Positions 25,780-34,578 of a stretch of 47,343 nucleotides of DNA are shown here, piece after piece. The translations under genes and the position numbers were made by a program. The notes under the pieces were generated by a model that saw nothing but the letters and a program-made list of their open reading frames with translations, did no database searches and had not been told where the DNA came from. This DNA is from Prochlorococcus sp. AG-363-J23 (lineage in GTDB: Bacteria; Cyanobacteriota; Cyanobacteriia; PCC-6307; Cyanobiaceae). The DNA lies in the NCBI GenBank assembly GCA_003280245.1, contig QCFN01000009.1, positions 1-47,343 of the forward strand, written 5' to 3'. How positions within the stretch are numbered: the first letter of the stretch is position 1; the number at the start of each line of letters is the position of its first letter.

Positions 25780-28413
25780 CTAGATTACAAGATTAATTAG
25801 TTTATCTGGAATAAATATAATTCTTTTTGGCGTTTTATTGTCTAGCCATTTTTTAGCGATCGAACTATCTAGAACCTTTTTTTCTACTAAAAGTTGCTCA
25901 GATCCACGTTCTACTTCTATTGCTCCCCTTACTTTCCCTTGGATTTGAATTACTATTTTAACATTATCTAGTTGTAAATATTCTTGAATGTATTTTGGCC
26001 ATTGTTGTTTATGCACACTTTCTTTCCCTCCAAGTAAAGACCATAACTCTTCTGCAATGTGTGGCGCAAATGGAGCAAGTAACCTTATAAGAACAGAAAA
26101 CGCTTCAGCTCTAAGATTAATATTGACGCCATCAAGAGATGAATACATAGAATTTGTTAATTTCATAAGTTCTGATATCGCTGTATTAAATTGAAAATCC
26201 TCTGATAAATCTTCGGTTACTTCTTTAATCGCTTTGTGAATTGATGTTCTTAGGCTTTTTTCTAATGCATTTAGATCTGAGTTGTCAGTTTTATTAGGTT
26301 CATTAAATTTAGGAATTAAATTACGAATATCATGAGAGTTGAATTTGTTAAGTAATCTCCAGATTCTCTGTAAAAATCTGTGTTGGCCTTCAACATCTGC
26401 ATCATTCCATTCTAGATCTTTTTCTGGAGGAGCCTTAAATAGTACAAACATCCTAGCTGTATCAGCTCCATATTTGTCTATGACGCGACATGGATCTACA
26501 CCATTATATTTTGATTTTGACATTTTCTCGTAGAGAACTTCTAATTCATCTCCGGTTCTGGGGTCTCTCGGCTCTCTAGTATTTTTAACTTCTTCTGGAG
26601 CAATATATTTTCCCGTGAAAGTATTTTTATAGGTAATCCCCTGAACCATTCCTTGAGTTAAAAGTCTCTTAAATGGCTCATCAATAGATATCAAGTCTGC
26701 TGAGTTGAGAGCCTTTGTTATGAATCTTGAATATAGAAGATGGAGAATGGCATGTTCGATTCCGCCTACATATTGATCAACAGGTAACCAATGATTTATA
26801 ACATCCTTATTAAATGGTTCTTTATTATTAGATGAGTCAGTAAATCTAAGAAAGTACCAAGAAGAACACATGAAAGTGTCCATAGTATCCGTTTCCCTTC
26901 TTGCTTCAAGATTACATCTTGGACACTTGATATTTACCCAGTCTTTATAACTACTTAGATCTGAGACTATTGTTTGCGAGGATGTTGAAGCCGATGGTAA
27001 CTCTACAGGAAGGTCTTTATTATCTATTGGAATTGTCCCACATGAGTTGCAATGAATTATGGGGATTGGGCAGCCCCAGTACCTTTGCCTAGATATTAAC
27101 CAGTCTCTGAGTCTATACTCAACTTTATATTTCCCCCATCCTTTTTTAATTCCTTCTTCAATTATATTTTTTTTGGCTTCACGTGTGGTTAATCCCGTTC
27201 TTTCATTTGAATTAATTAGGACTCCTTCTTCTAAATAAGGTTTGTTGGAATCTTCCACTGAATAATTTTTACTATTCGAAATTACCTGGCTAATCGTTAA
27301 TTTATATTTTTGGGCGAATTCATAGTCTCGCTCATCATGTGCTGGCACACCCATTACGGCACCAGAGCCATAATCAGTAAGGACATAATTAGCAATCCAT
27401 ATTGGAATATTTTGATTGTTTATTGGGTTCTTGACATATGCTCCAGTGGAAACACCTGACTTCTCTTCCTTTATTGATGTTGAACACTTTATATCTTTTT
27501 GATTAAGCATGTTTATATATTCTGCAACTTTAGTTTTATTTTCCTCTTGGGTTATTTCGTCTATAAAAGGATGATATGGGGATAATACTATATAAGAAAC
27601 ACCGTATATTGTATCTGGCCTAGTGGTGAAAACGTTTATAGTTTTATTTGGAAATCCGATTACATTGAAATTTATTTCCATGCCTTCAGAGCGGCCTATC
27701 CAATTAGTTTGCATTGTTTTTACTCTTTCTGGCCACTCCTTTAGCTTTTGAATATCTTTAAGTAGATCTTCCGAGTAATCAGTTATTCTTAAGAACCATT
27801 GCTTAAGTTCTTTTTGTTGAACAACTGCTCCAGATCTCCACGATCTTCCATCAGCATCTACCTGTTCATTTGCTAGTACGGTCTTATCAATTGGATCCCA
27901 ATTAACTTTTGCCTTTTTTTGATAGGCAAGTCCTGAATTGAATAACTTAAGGAAAATATATTGTGTCCATTTATAATAGTCAGTATGGCAAGTAGTAAGC
28001 TCTTTATTCCAATCAATTGACAGTCCAAGTCGTTTTAACTGCTTTTTCATTTGTGCAATATTTTTTTCTGTCCAATCACTAGGCTGAATACCTCGTTCTA
28101 TTGCGGCATTTTCAGCTGGAAGTCCAAATGAATCCCAGCCCATAGGATGGAGAACGGCAAAACCATCCATTCGACGCTTTCTTGCAATAACGTCTGTTAT
28201 TACATAATTCCTTACATGCCCCATATGGAGGTTTCCAGAGGGGTATGGAAACATTGAAAGGGCATAAAACCGCCTTTGGGAATCTTTGGGCATTGGAGTC
28301 TTGTAAAGATCCTCACTTACCCATTTTTTTTGCCATTCATCCTCCAGTAGAGAATGCTTATATGGCCGAGAGCTAGCGTCTGGGCTAGTTTTGTCAGTAG
28401 AATGCTCCTTCAC
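25780..28413 (-). CDS. leuS: Leucyl-tRNA synthetase
   Basis: Class I synthetase that charges tRNA-Leu, 877 aa, usual bacterial length. The HIGH motif is HMGH at 63-66 (SGNLHMGHVRNYVITDVIAR). The CP1 editing domain is present (TTRPDTIYGVSYIVLSP, and GVPAHDERDYEFA with its Asp). A zinc-type CP insertion is seen in HCNSCGTI and CPRCNLEARRE. KMSKS is near residue 630 (EKMSKSKYNGVDP). The anticodon-binding and C-terminal domains follow. The start is GTG at 28413 with a purine-rich AAGGAAAC upstream. Divergent from dapF. Confidence 0.97.
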   Translation of the reverse strand: MKEHSTDKTSPDASSRPYKHSLLEDEWQKKWVSEDLYKTPMPKDSQRRFYALSMFPYPSGNLHMGHVRNYVITDVIARKRRMDGFAVLHPMGWDSFGLPAENAAIERGIQPSDWTEKNIAQMKKQLKRLGLSIDWNKELTTCHTDYYKWTQYIFLKLFNSGLAYQKKAKVNWDPIDKTVLANEQVDADGRSWRSGAVVQQKELKQWFLRITDYSEDLLKDIQKLKEWPERVKTMQTNWIGRSEGMEINFNVIGFPNKTINVFTTRPDTIYGVSYIVLSPYHPFIDEITQEENKTKVAEYINMLNQKDIKCSTSIKEEKSGVSTGAYVKNPINNQNIPIWIANYVLTDYGSGAVMGVPAHDERDYEFAQKYKLTISQVISNSKNYSVEDSNKPYLEEGVLINSNERTGLTTREAKKNIIEEGIKKGWGKYKVEYRLRDWLISRQRYWGCPIPIIHCNSCGTIPIDNKDLPVELPSASTSSQTIVSDLSSYKDWVNIKCPRCNLEARRETDTMDTFMCSSWYFLRFTDSSNNKEPFNKDVINHWLPVDQYVGGIEHAILHLLYSRFITKALNSADLISIDEPFKRLLTQGMVQGITYKNTFTGKYIAPEEVKNTREPRDPRTGDELEVLYEKMSKSKYNGVDPCRVIDKYGADTARMFVLFKAPPEKDLEWNDADVEGQHRFLQRIWRLLNKFNSHDIRNLIPKFNEPNKTDNSDLNALEKSLRTSIHKAIKEVTEDLSEDFQFNTAISELMKLTNSMYSSLDGVNINLRAEAFSVLIRLLAPFAPHIAEELWSLLGGKESVHKQQWPKYIQEYLQLDNVKIVIQIQGKVRGAIEVERGSEQLLVEKKVLDSSIAKKWLDNKTPKRIIFIPDKLINLVI

Positions 28414-28443
28414 GAATGTTTCCTTCGGAGATTAAATAGTGAC

Positions 28444-28542
28444 ATACGAAAGGGGATATTTTCGTATTCAAGTCTTCTGCTAATGGTATAGCTTAAAGAT
28501 AATGACGCCAAATCAACTGATTATCTGAAGTAATTTTCGTAT
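28444..28542. repeat. ATACGAAA/TTTCGTAT inverted repeat with a third copy (leuS/dapF gap)
   Basis: ATACGAAA (28444-28451) and TTTCGTAT (28460-28467) form a perfect 8-bp inverted repeat with an 8-base spacer. A third TTTCGTAT lies at 28535-28542, just before the dapF ATG. The shared word is 11 bases long, ATTTTCGTATT, at 28458-28468 and 28533-28543. Position between two divergent genes suggests binding sites for a regulator. Function inferred. Confidence 0.45.
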
Positions 28543-28545
28543 TAA

Positions 28546-29415
28546 ATGACACTTATGAACAAATTTTTCAAATATCAAGGATTAGGGAATGACTTCATCA
28601 TTTTTGATTGCCGTGATGAGGTGCCTAGAGCTTTATTGCCTGAAAACCATTCTACTTTGATGAAGACCCTCTGTGATCGTCACTTTGGGATTGGCGCAGA
28701 TGGAGTAATTCTTGTTCTTCCTCCTAAGGATGGAAATGATTCAAGAATGAGGATTTTTAATTCTGATGGAAGTGAAGCAGAAATGTGCGGCAATGGTATT
28801 AGATGTATGGCTAAATATCTCTCCCATTGTGACTCAAGCCTGCCTGGAACTTCTTGGAATATAGAAACAAAAGCAGGTGTAATAACTCCCCTATTAGTAG
28901 ATAGTTCTAGTATAAGCGTCAATATGGGACTTCCCCTCCTTGAATCTAGAGATATTCCAACTACATTTCCTATAGGTTCTTATGGCTTGCCTCAAGACAT
29001 ACTAATTCTAGATGGACAGGAATTTCAAGCTGCTTCAGTTGGGATGGGGAATCCTCATTTGATGATTTATGTTGATGATTTAGAAAATATTCCAATTAGT
29101 AGGTGGGGAGCAATGCTTGAATGTCACGCTTCTTTCCCTGCCAATACAAATGTACATTTTGTTCAATCTATTACGAAAACCTTGTTAAAGGCTTTGGTTT
29201 GGGAAAGAGGATCTGGCCCAACATTGGCTTGTGGTACTGGAGCCTGTGCAATTTTAGTCGCTTCATGTTTATTAGGCCTCTCTTCATCAAAAGCAGATAT
29301 AGAGCTGCCAGGCGGAAGGCTGAAAATTAACTGGCCTAATTTTAAATCTCCAGTAATAATGACAGGGCCAGCAGAGTTAGTTTATGAAGGCTCAATTAAT
29401 CTAAATACACTCTAA
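28546..29415 (+). CDS. dapF: Diaminopimelate epimerase
   Basis: Converts LL- to meso-diaminopimelate for lysine and peptidoglycan. 289 aa; ATG at 28555 (MNKFFKYQGLGNDF) would match the family start more closely than 28546. It begins FFKYQGLGNDFIIFD, and the two active-site cysteines are in SEAEMCGNGIRCMAKYL (about 75-91) and GSGPTLACGTGACAILVAS. Duplicated DapF fold. It heads a plus-strand run with a cysteine desulfurase, a DUF1995 protein and a PBP4-type carboxypeptidase. The direct repeat upstream ends only three bases before the first ATG. Confidence 0.96.
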   Translation: MTLMNKFFKYQGLGNDFIIFDCRDEVPRALLPENHSTLMKTLCDRHFGIGADGVILVLPPKDGNDSRMRIFNSDGSEAEMCGNGIRCMAKYLSHCDSSLPGTSWNIETKAGVITPLLVDSSSISVNMGLPLLESRDIPTTFPIGSYGLPQDILILDGQEFQAASVGMGNPHLMIYVDDLENIPISRWGAMLECHASFPANTNVHFVQSITKTLLKALVWERGSGPTLACGTGACAILVASCLLGLSSSKADIELPGGRLKINWPNFKSPVIMTGPAELVYEGSINLNTL

Positions 29416-29436
29416 TGAGATTATTTTTTGGTCATT

Positions 29437-30636
29437 ATGATACATAGAGAGATTGCTAGAAAAAAAACAATTTACCTTGATGCATGTGCTACAACACCAC
29501 CAAGAGAAGAAGTTATAGAGTTAATCAGTTCGTTGCAAAGAACGAATTGGGGAAATTCATCAAGCATTCATTTGCAAGGACTAAAGTCCTCTGAAATTAT
29601 TGAAAGAAGTAGATTTTCGATTTCTAAAATTTTTAATTGTCTTCCTGAAGATTTAATATTTACATCAGGAGCTACTGAATCTATACATCTTGGAATCATA
29701 GGATCAGCAAGATCTATGTCTTCAGGCAGGATAGTTGTATCCGCAGTTGAACATCCAGCTGTTATTTCTGCAGCACAAATTCTTGCTAAGGAAGGGTGGG
29801 ACGTAGCTTACTGGCCAGTTGACTCTAAAGGCTTAATTAAATTAGAATTTCTAGATGAGCTTCTTAGTAAGCCTACTAAGATTGTATCTATTATTTGGGC
29901 TCAGCCTGAGGTAGGTACAATTCAGCCAATAGAGTTAATTTCAAACGAATGTCGAAAAAGAAATATTATTTTTCATACAGATGCTACTCAATATATAAGT
30001 TATTTTGGCCTGGATCTTGGTTTATTAAACATTGATTTACTTAGTTGCTCTGCCCATAAGCTTCAGGGACCAAAGGGGATAGGAATGCTAATAAAGAGAA
30101 CTAATAGTGACTTCAAATTACAATACCTACAGGGAGGTGGTTCTCAGGAAGGAACTTATAGAGCAGGTACTCAATCTACTGAACTTATTGCAGGCTTTAA
30201 TCTTGCATTGCAACTTCGCCAATATTCAATTTCTCAAGGAGGTATGTTTCATTCTTTTGATCATAAGCTAATTTCTACTTACTCTTGTTTTCTTAGGCAG
30301 AAATTGTCAGAAATATCTGGTATTACATTTACAGGAGATCTCTATAAGCGGTTGCCAAATCATATTTCCTTTTTGATTTCCGATAAATTTGATAGACCTA
30401 TTTTAGGCAATAGAATGGTTAGAGAACTTTCTACCCAAGGAATATATGTTAGTAGTGGTACAGCATGTCAGTCAGGAAGTAATGGAGCTAGTCATGTATT
30501 AATGGCCATGAATATTGAAAATAGTCGGTGTATGTCTGGATTGAGATTGAGTTTGGGAGCTTGGTTATGCGAAGAAGAGATAAGATCTGTACCTAAACAA
30601 GTAGAAATTGCGTTGCGTAAGTTTTCGAATGAATAG
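29437..30636 (+). CDS. Cysteine desulfurase, NifS/IscS-like (class V aminotransferase)
   Basis: PLP enzyme that releases sulfur from cysteine for Fe-S clusters and other thio-cofactors, 399 aa from ATG 29437 (a TTG at 29428 is less likely). It begins with IYLDACATTPPREEVIELI. The PLP-Lys is in SCSAHKLQGPKGIGML, and the pyridine-N Asp is in FHTDATQYI. The catalytic Cys loop is SSGTACQSGSNGASHVL (about 342-358), as in group I (IscS/NifS) enzymes. It lies 21 bases after dapF, so probably cotranscribed. No iscU or iscR is adjacent; the scaffold partner is unknown from this window. Confidence 0.88.
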   Translation: MIHREIARKKTIYLDACATTPPREEVIELISSLQRTNWGNSSSIHLQGLKSSEIIERSRFSISKIFNCLPEDLIFTSGATESIHLGIIGSARSMSSGRIVVSAVEHPAVISAAQILAKEGWDVAYWPVDSKGLIKLEFLDELLSKPTKIVSIIWAQPEVGTIQPIELISNECRKRNIIFHTDATQYISYFGLDLGLLNIDLLSCSAHKLQGPKGIGMLIKRTNSDFKLQYLQGGGSQEGTYRAGTQSTELIAGFNLALQLRQYSISQGGMFHSFDHKLISTYSCFLRQKLSEISGITFTGDLYKRLPNHISFLISDKFDRPILGNRMVRELSTQGIYVSSGTACQSGSNGASHVLMAMNIENSRCMSGLRLSLGAWLCEEEIRSVPKQVEIALRKFSNE

Positions 30637-30662
30637 TATAATACTCATATAAACAGGATATT

Positions 30663-31292
30663 ATGTCTATTCTTCCTAAGGATTTGTTTGCCGCAGAAGA
30701 CGCAGCGTTAAATTCTTTATTGTCATGTTTAAAGGATGAAAGCCATAGAAGAATAGAAATTAATCTTAAATTTGAAGGATTACGTATTATGCCTGTAGCT
30801 CTAAGACTTGCTAAGCAACTTGAAAGTAATAGTATTAAAATTAATTTGTTTTGGCCTGACGCAGGTGCCACAGCACTAGCCCAAAGAGATCAGCCTGAGC
30901 TCAAAGATCAAATCTTTTCTTTTTCTGAATCAAGCAAAGATGGTTTTGTTATTGATAATGATGTAATTGTAATTGCTGTCGCACCATCTGCTTTTGATTA
31001 TGAAGAATTTTCTAATCTATGTAATTCATTGTCTAATAAAATAATAGTTATAAATCCAAAACTAGAGGATTTAGCTGTTGGTATAGGAAGTGTAGCAAGA
31101 CAACGAAGAAAAACATTTTTATCTCAATGGTTTAACGTGTATTGGTTGGAGCCAATACAGAATGGCGCTTTAAAGCATCAATACCCTGAGAAGTGGAGCT
31201 TGTTCAAGTTATATGAAAATGGGTATAAACTCATACAAAGTTTTGATAGAAAACCAGACAGTGATTTAATATTTAACTCAATGTTGATGTAA
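30663..31292 (+). CDS. DUF1995 family protein
   Basis: Cyanobacterial and plastid family of unknown biochemical function; the plant member LPA3 assists photosystem II assembly. 209 aa, no signal peptide. Typical features are an N-terminal helix (LPKDLFAAEDAALNSLLSCL), an alternating alpha/beta middle (INLKFEGLRIMPVALRLAKQLE), a long RQRRKTFLSQWFNVYWLEPIQNGAL block (about 145-169) that is the family hallmark, and a short C-terminal helix (WSLFKLYENGYKLIQSF). It follows the cysteine desulfurase by 26 bases. The assignment is by pattern, not by search. Confidence 0.75.
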   Translation: MSILPKDLFAAEDAALNSLLSCLKDESHRRIEINLKFEGLRIMPVALRLAKQLESNSIKINLFWPDAGATALAQRDQPELKDQIFSFSESSKDGFVIDNDVIVIAVAPSAFDYEEFSNLCNSLSNKIIVINPKLEDLAVGIGSVARQRRKTFLSQWFNVYWLEPIQNGALKHQYPEKWSLFKLYENGYKLIQSFDRKPDSDLIFNSMLM

Positions 31293-31351
31293 ATCAAATT
31301 TATATTTTCTGTTACCAATAGTTCATTGACTTTCTGTTTTTAAATAAATTC

Positions 31352-32623
31352 ATGAAATTATTAAAATTTAAATATATTTTATTTGCTATCTTAGCTTTTT
31401 TTGTTTATCGATCTACTTATTCAAATCTTATTACTGTTCTAGACCATAATAATAAGTCTAAGAGTATTCGTGATTTAAGTTTGTTAACTAAGTCACAAGA
31501 GTGTAGAGATTTAAGACTTAAGCTTAAATCAACAATGTTAAATCAATCAGATAATTGGAGTTTAAGCTTGGTTAGCTCTACAGGAGATATTTTAATTGAT
31601 ATAAATGGCAACACCAAGAGGATACCGGCATCTAATCAAAAATTATTATCCTCCGCTTTTGCCTTGGATAAGCTTGGAGAAGCCTTTAGGTTAAGGACAA
31701 CTGTAATTTATAGAAGGGATGGAATTTACGAAATCATAGGTTCTGGGGATCCTGATATAGGTTTAGAAAATATGCAAAGTATTTCATCAGCTATTGTCGA
31801 ACATTTTTATCGTAATAAATTAAATCTTAGGCATAACATTAGTATCTATCTAAATGAGGTACCTCCTGCACAGTGGTGGCCTGCGGACTGGATCGAATCT
31901 GATCGTTACCATTCATATGGTGCTCCAATCACGTCATTGGCATTATCTAGTAATGCTAACGAAATGGCAATGTTAAATCCGCTCTTAAATGTGAAGTCAA
32001 TTTTGTCCAATCAATTTCAGGTTTATGGATTGTACCCAACAATTAAATTTAACTATAAATCTCCTTTTAGAGGTTTTGTTAGCAATAAAAATGTAATTTA
32101 TTCAATTGAATCTGCTCCAATGAGTTCACTCTTAACTCTTACTAATTCTGAAAGCCATAATTTCCTAGCAGAAGTCCTTTTGCGTCATGCCGCCCTTTCT
32201 TGGAATATAGAACATGCTTCATTGAAACTAATGTTATGGTTGAAAAGTTTGGGGCTGAATACCGATGAGATTTACATTTCAGATGGTAGTGGACTTTCAC
32301 GAACTAATCAGATAAGTACAAACTTCCTTGCGTCTTTTTTATATCGGTTTTCCATTCATAGGGATTTCTCTAAGTATCTCTCATCTATGGCAATTATTGG
32401 AAAAAGAGGAACTCTAAGGTTTATAAATAATGATCCAACCTTTAATATAGACTTTATAGGCAAAACGGGAACATTAAGCGATGTTAGATCACTTACAGGT
32501 ATGTTGAAAAGGAACGAACATTCATATTTCCTAAGCATAATTTGTAACGGTGAATACATTTCAAACCCTGTAATGATGAATGTTTTACGAATTTTAGTTG
32601 AATCTAATAAGTGCTTAGCTTAG
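31352..32623 (+). CDS. Serine-type D-Ala-D-Ala carboxypeptidase (PBP4/DacB, family S13)
   Basis: Periplasmic enzyme that trims or cleaves peptidoglycan peptides, 423 aa, a little short for DacB (about 480). The N-terminal signal-like segment FKYILFAILAFFVYRST is at about 5-21. The S13 motifs are present: SxxK in IPASNQKLLSSAFALDKLG (about 91-109), SxN as SHN in LTNSESHNFLAEVLL (about 268-282) and KTG in FIGKTGTLSDVRSLTG. The insert domains are shortened. It follows the DUF1995 gene by 59 bases. The same strand carries dapF upstream, another cell-wall gene. Confidence 0.86.
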   Translation: MKLLKFKYILFAILAFFVYRSTYSNLITVLDHNNKSKSIRDLSLLTKSQECRDLRLKLKSTMLNQSDNWSLSLVSSTGDILIDINGNTKRIPASNQKLLSSAFALDKLGEAFRLRTTVIYRRDGIYEIIGSGDPDIGLENMQSISSAIVEHFYRNKLNLRHNISIYLNEVPPAQWWPADWIESDRYHSYGAPITSLALSSNANEMAMLNPLLNVKSILSNQFQVYGLYPTIKFNYKSPFRGFVSNKNVIYSIESAPMSSLLTLTNSESHNFLAEVLLRHAALSWNIEHASLKLMLWLKSLGLNTDEIYISDGSGLSRTNQISTNFLASFLYRFSIHRDFSKYLSSMAIIGKRGTLRFINNDPTFNIDFIGKTGTLSDVRSLTGMLKRNEHSYFLSIICNGEYISNPVMMNVLRILVESNKCLA

Positions 32624-32625
32624 TT

Positions 32626-32641
32626 ATTGCTTTTAAGCAAT
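32626..32641. terminator. Short hairpin between convergent dacB-like and coiled-coil genes
   Basis: ATTGCTT (32626-32632) and AAGCAAT (32635-32641) form a small perfect inverted repeat, right after the dacB-like stop and at the end of the opposing gene. A short stem and weak T-run make it a modest bidirectional terminator candidate. Confidence 0.3.
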
Positions 32642-33529
32642 TTAGGCTGCATCACTTAAGTTGTCTGCCTTACTGTTCATCTTATTTACTTTATGATTAT
32701 TCTTCTTGTTGCGATTGCTAATAATTTCTTGTCTACTTGCATTCACCTGGTTTAAAAGTTTTTTTAGATTATTTTCTATTTCCGAGAGTGACTTGTCCGC
32801 ATAATCATTCATGCAAATTTGCAAACTAGCTACTTGATGCTCAGTATTAGTATATTTTGATTTACATCGTTGTTGAGTTATTAACATTAATTTTTTCGTC
32901 TCATTTTTGATTCTATTAGACTCGGCTTCTGCTTCTTTTTTAATCCGAATTGATTCTTGTTTTATACTTTCTAATTCTTTTAGACCATTGTAGATTAATG
33001 CTTTATTCCTATTTATGTAGGCTTCTTTATTGCGCAGATACTCTTCATCTAATTCTCTTTTCTTTTCTGTTGCTTGAGTTTTTAAGAATTTATTTAATCG
33101 TAAATATTTTTCTTTAAGATCAATACGTTCTTTAGCTAAATTAGCTTGAATCCTCGCGGATTCTTTCTGAGTTGAATCTATTAAGGAATCACACATTTTT
33201 TTTGTATCAGACTTCATTTTTAATATCTGTCTATTGGCTTCTTGTTGGATGCCTATAGAGCTAACCATTTCGTTCCTCTGTAATTCAGCGGTTTTAATTA
33301 TTTCTTGGGCTATTTGTTTTCTCTCTTCTATAAACTGCCTTGTCCGAAGAATTATCTCATGTGATTGATTTATTTCTTTTGGAAGCTTTGTACGTAATAA
33401 ATCAATAAGTTGAATAACATCTTGATCATTTATTAATTTTCCACTGCGGAAAGGAACTCGGCTACCTTCCAGGACAATATCTTCCAGTTCATCTAGTAGA
33501 TCAATAATGGTTCGGTAGTCAGCTTCCAT
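32642..33529 (-). CDS. Coiled-coil protein of unknown function
   Basis: I cannot name a function. 295 aa. A globular N-terminal part of about 50 residues (TIIDLLDELEDIVLEGSRVP) is followed by a long, highly charged helical region, about 55-270, rich in Glu, Lys, Gln and Arg and probably coiled coil. The last 25 residues are polar and basic (NRNKKNNHKVNKMNSKADN). No signal or membrane segment. Four bases separate its ATG from the coaD stop upstream, so the two form an operon. It resembles DivIVA-like or filament-forming cyanobacterial proteins in general character only. Confidence 0.75.
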   Translation of the reverse strand: MEADYRTIIDLLDELEDIVLEGSRVPFRSGKLINDQDVIQLIDLLRTKLPKEINQSHEIILRTRQFIEERKQIAQEIIKTAELQRNEMVSSIGIQQEANRQILKMKSDTKKMCDSLIDSTQKESARIQANLAKERIDLKEKYLRLNKFLKTQATEKKRELDEEYLRNKEAYINRNKALIYNGLKELESIKQESIRIKKEAEAESNRIKNETKKLMLITQQRCKSKYTNTEHQVASLQICMNDYADKSLSEIENNLKKLLNQVNASRQEIISNRNKKNNHKVNKMNSKADNLSDAA

Positions 33530-33533
33530 TCTT

Positions 33534-34019
33534 TTACGTTAAAGCCGAATTAAAGAGCCTTAAGAGGTCTTTGGCTACTGCTTCTGGAACCATATGTCGC
33601 ACTTCCCCTCCAAACCTAGCAACTTCCTTAACTACTGAGCTACTCAAAAAGCTTTGATGCGCTGATGATGCGAGGAAAATGGTTTCAAATTCAGGAGAGA
33701 GTGTTCTGTTGGTGTGAGCTATTTGCAATTCGTATTCAAAATCACTTAGTGCTCTTAGGCCTCTGAGGATTAGGTCAACCTTTTGCTCCCTTGCGCAAGT
33801 AACTGTTAGGCCATCAAAGCTTATGACTTCAACCTTTTTTAAGTGAGATGTTGAGTTGCTGATGTGATGGATCCTTTCTTCCAAGTTAAATGTTGGTGCT
33901 TTTTGAGGGTTAGAAAGTACTGCTACAACTACCTCTCCGAATAAGATAGAAGCTCTTTCAATTAGGTCTAGATGACCTAGAGTTAAAGGATCGAAACTGC
34001 CTGGATAAAGGATTCTCAT
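33534..34019 (-). CDS. coaD: Pantetheine-phosphate adenylyltransferase
   Basis: Fourth step of coenzyme A biosynthesis, making dephospho-CoA from 4'-phosphopantetheine and ATP. 161 aa, normal length. Nucleotidyltransferase motifs: [21 protein letters not shown] with TLGH at about 15-18, [23 protein letters not shown] (about 79-101) and [16 protein letters not shown] with the S-S-x-V-K loop. Cytoplasmic hexamer in known homologues. First gene of a two-gene minus-strand operon with the coiled-coil gene; divergent from the flavin-reductase gene. Confidence 0.97.
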   Translation of the reverse strand: MRILYPGSFDPLTLGHLDLIERASILFGEVVVAVLSNPQKAPTFNLEERIHHISNSTSHLKKVEVISFDGLTVTCAREQKVDLILRGLRALSDFEYELQIAHTNRTLSPEFETIFLASSAHQSFLSSSVVKEVARFGGEVRHMVPEAVAKDLLRLFNSALT

Positions 34020-34091
34020 GAATTCATTTCAGAAAAACGGGCTTCTGATGCAAGGGTCTGTATAGAGTTGGATTACTTCAAGGAAGATTAA

Positions 34092-34574
34092 ATGGGACTC
34101 GATCTTGAATCAAAGAAAATTCTCCTACGTAAGATCCCTCATGGTCTTTTCATTTGTGGTGTTCGTGAAGGAGATGAAATTAATGGCTTCACTGCTAGCT
34201 GGGTTACCCAGGGATCTTTTGAACCCCCTCTTATTGTGATGGCTGTTAGATCGGAAGGCAGTAGTCATGGAATAATTCAAAGAACCAAACTCTTTTCCTT
34301 AAATTTCCTACGATCTGATCAAAAAGACTTGGCTGCAACTTTCTTTAAACCCCAGTCTGCATTGGGAGGTAGGTTTGAAGCTGCTCCATTTAAATATGGA
34401 GAATATGGTTTACCCATAATTGAAGATTGCATTGGTGGTGTTGAGTGCTCAGTAATTGGTAAAGTTGTGCATGGAGACCACTCAGTATTTGTGGGAGAAG
34501 TTAAATCTAGTTATCTTCATCAAGACTGTGATGCTTTGAACCTTGCTTCAACAGGATGGACTTATGGTGGATAA
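34092..34574 (+). CDS. Flavin reductase-like domain protein
   Basis: FMN-binding split-barrel protein, 160 aa. The domain occupies the whole chain: ILRKIPHGLFICGVREGDEINGFTASWVTQGSFEPPLIVMAV near the N-terminus, then SLNFLRSDQKDLAATFF, and a GDHSVFVGEV block in the C-terminal part. It resembles the flavin reductase domain at the C-terminus of cyanobacterial diflavin flavoproteins, but stands alone here. It may be an NAD(P)H:flavin reductase or simply FMN-binding. The uvrC frame opens 5 bases after its stop, so the two are probably one transcript. Confidence 0.8.
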   Translation: MGLDLESKKILLRKIPHGLFICGVREGDEINGFTASWVTQGSFEPPLIVMAVRSEGSSHGIIQRTKLFSLNFLRSDQKDLAATFFKPQSALGGRFEAAPFKYGEYGLPIIEDCIGGVECSVIGKVVHGDHSVFVGEVKSSYLHQDCDALNLASTGWTYGG

Positions 34575-34578
34575 TTAA

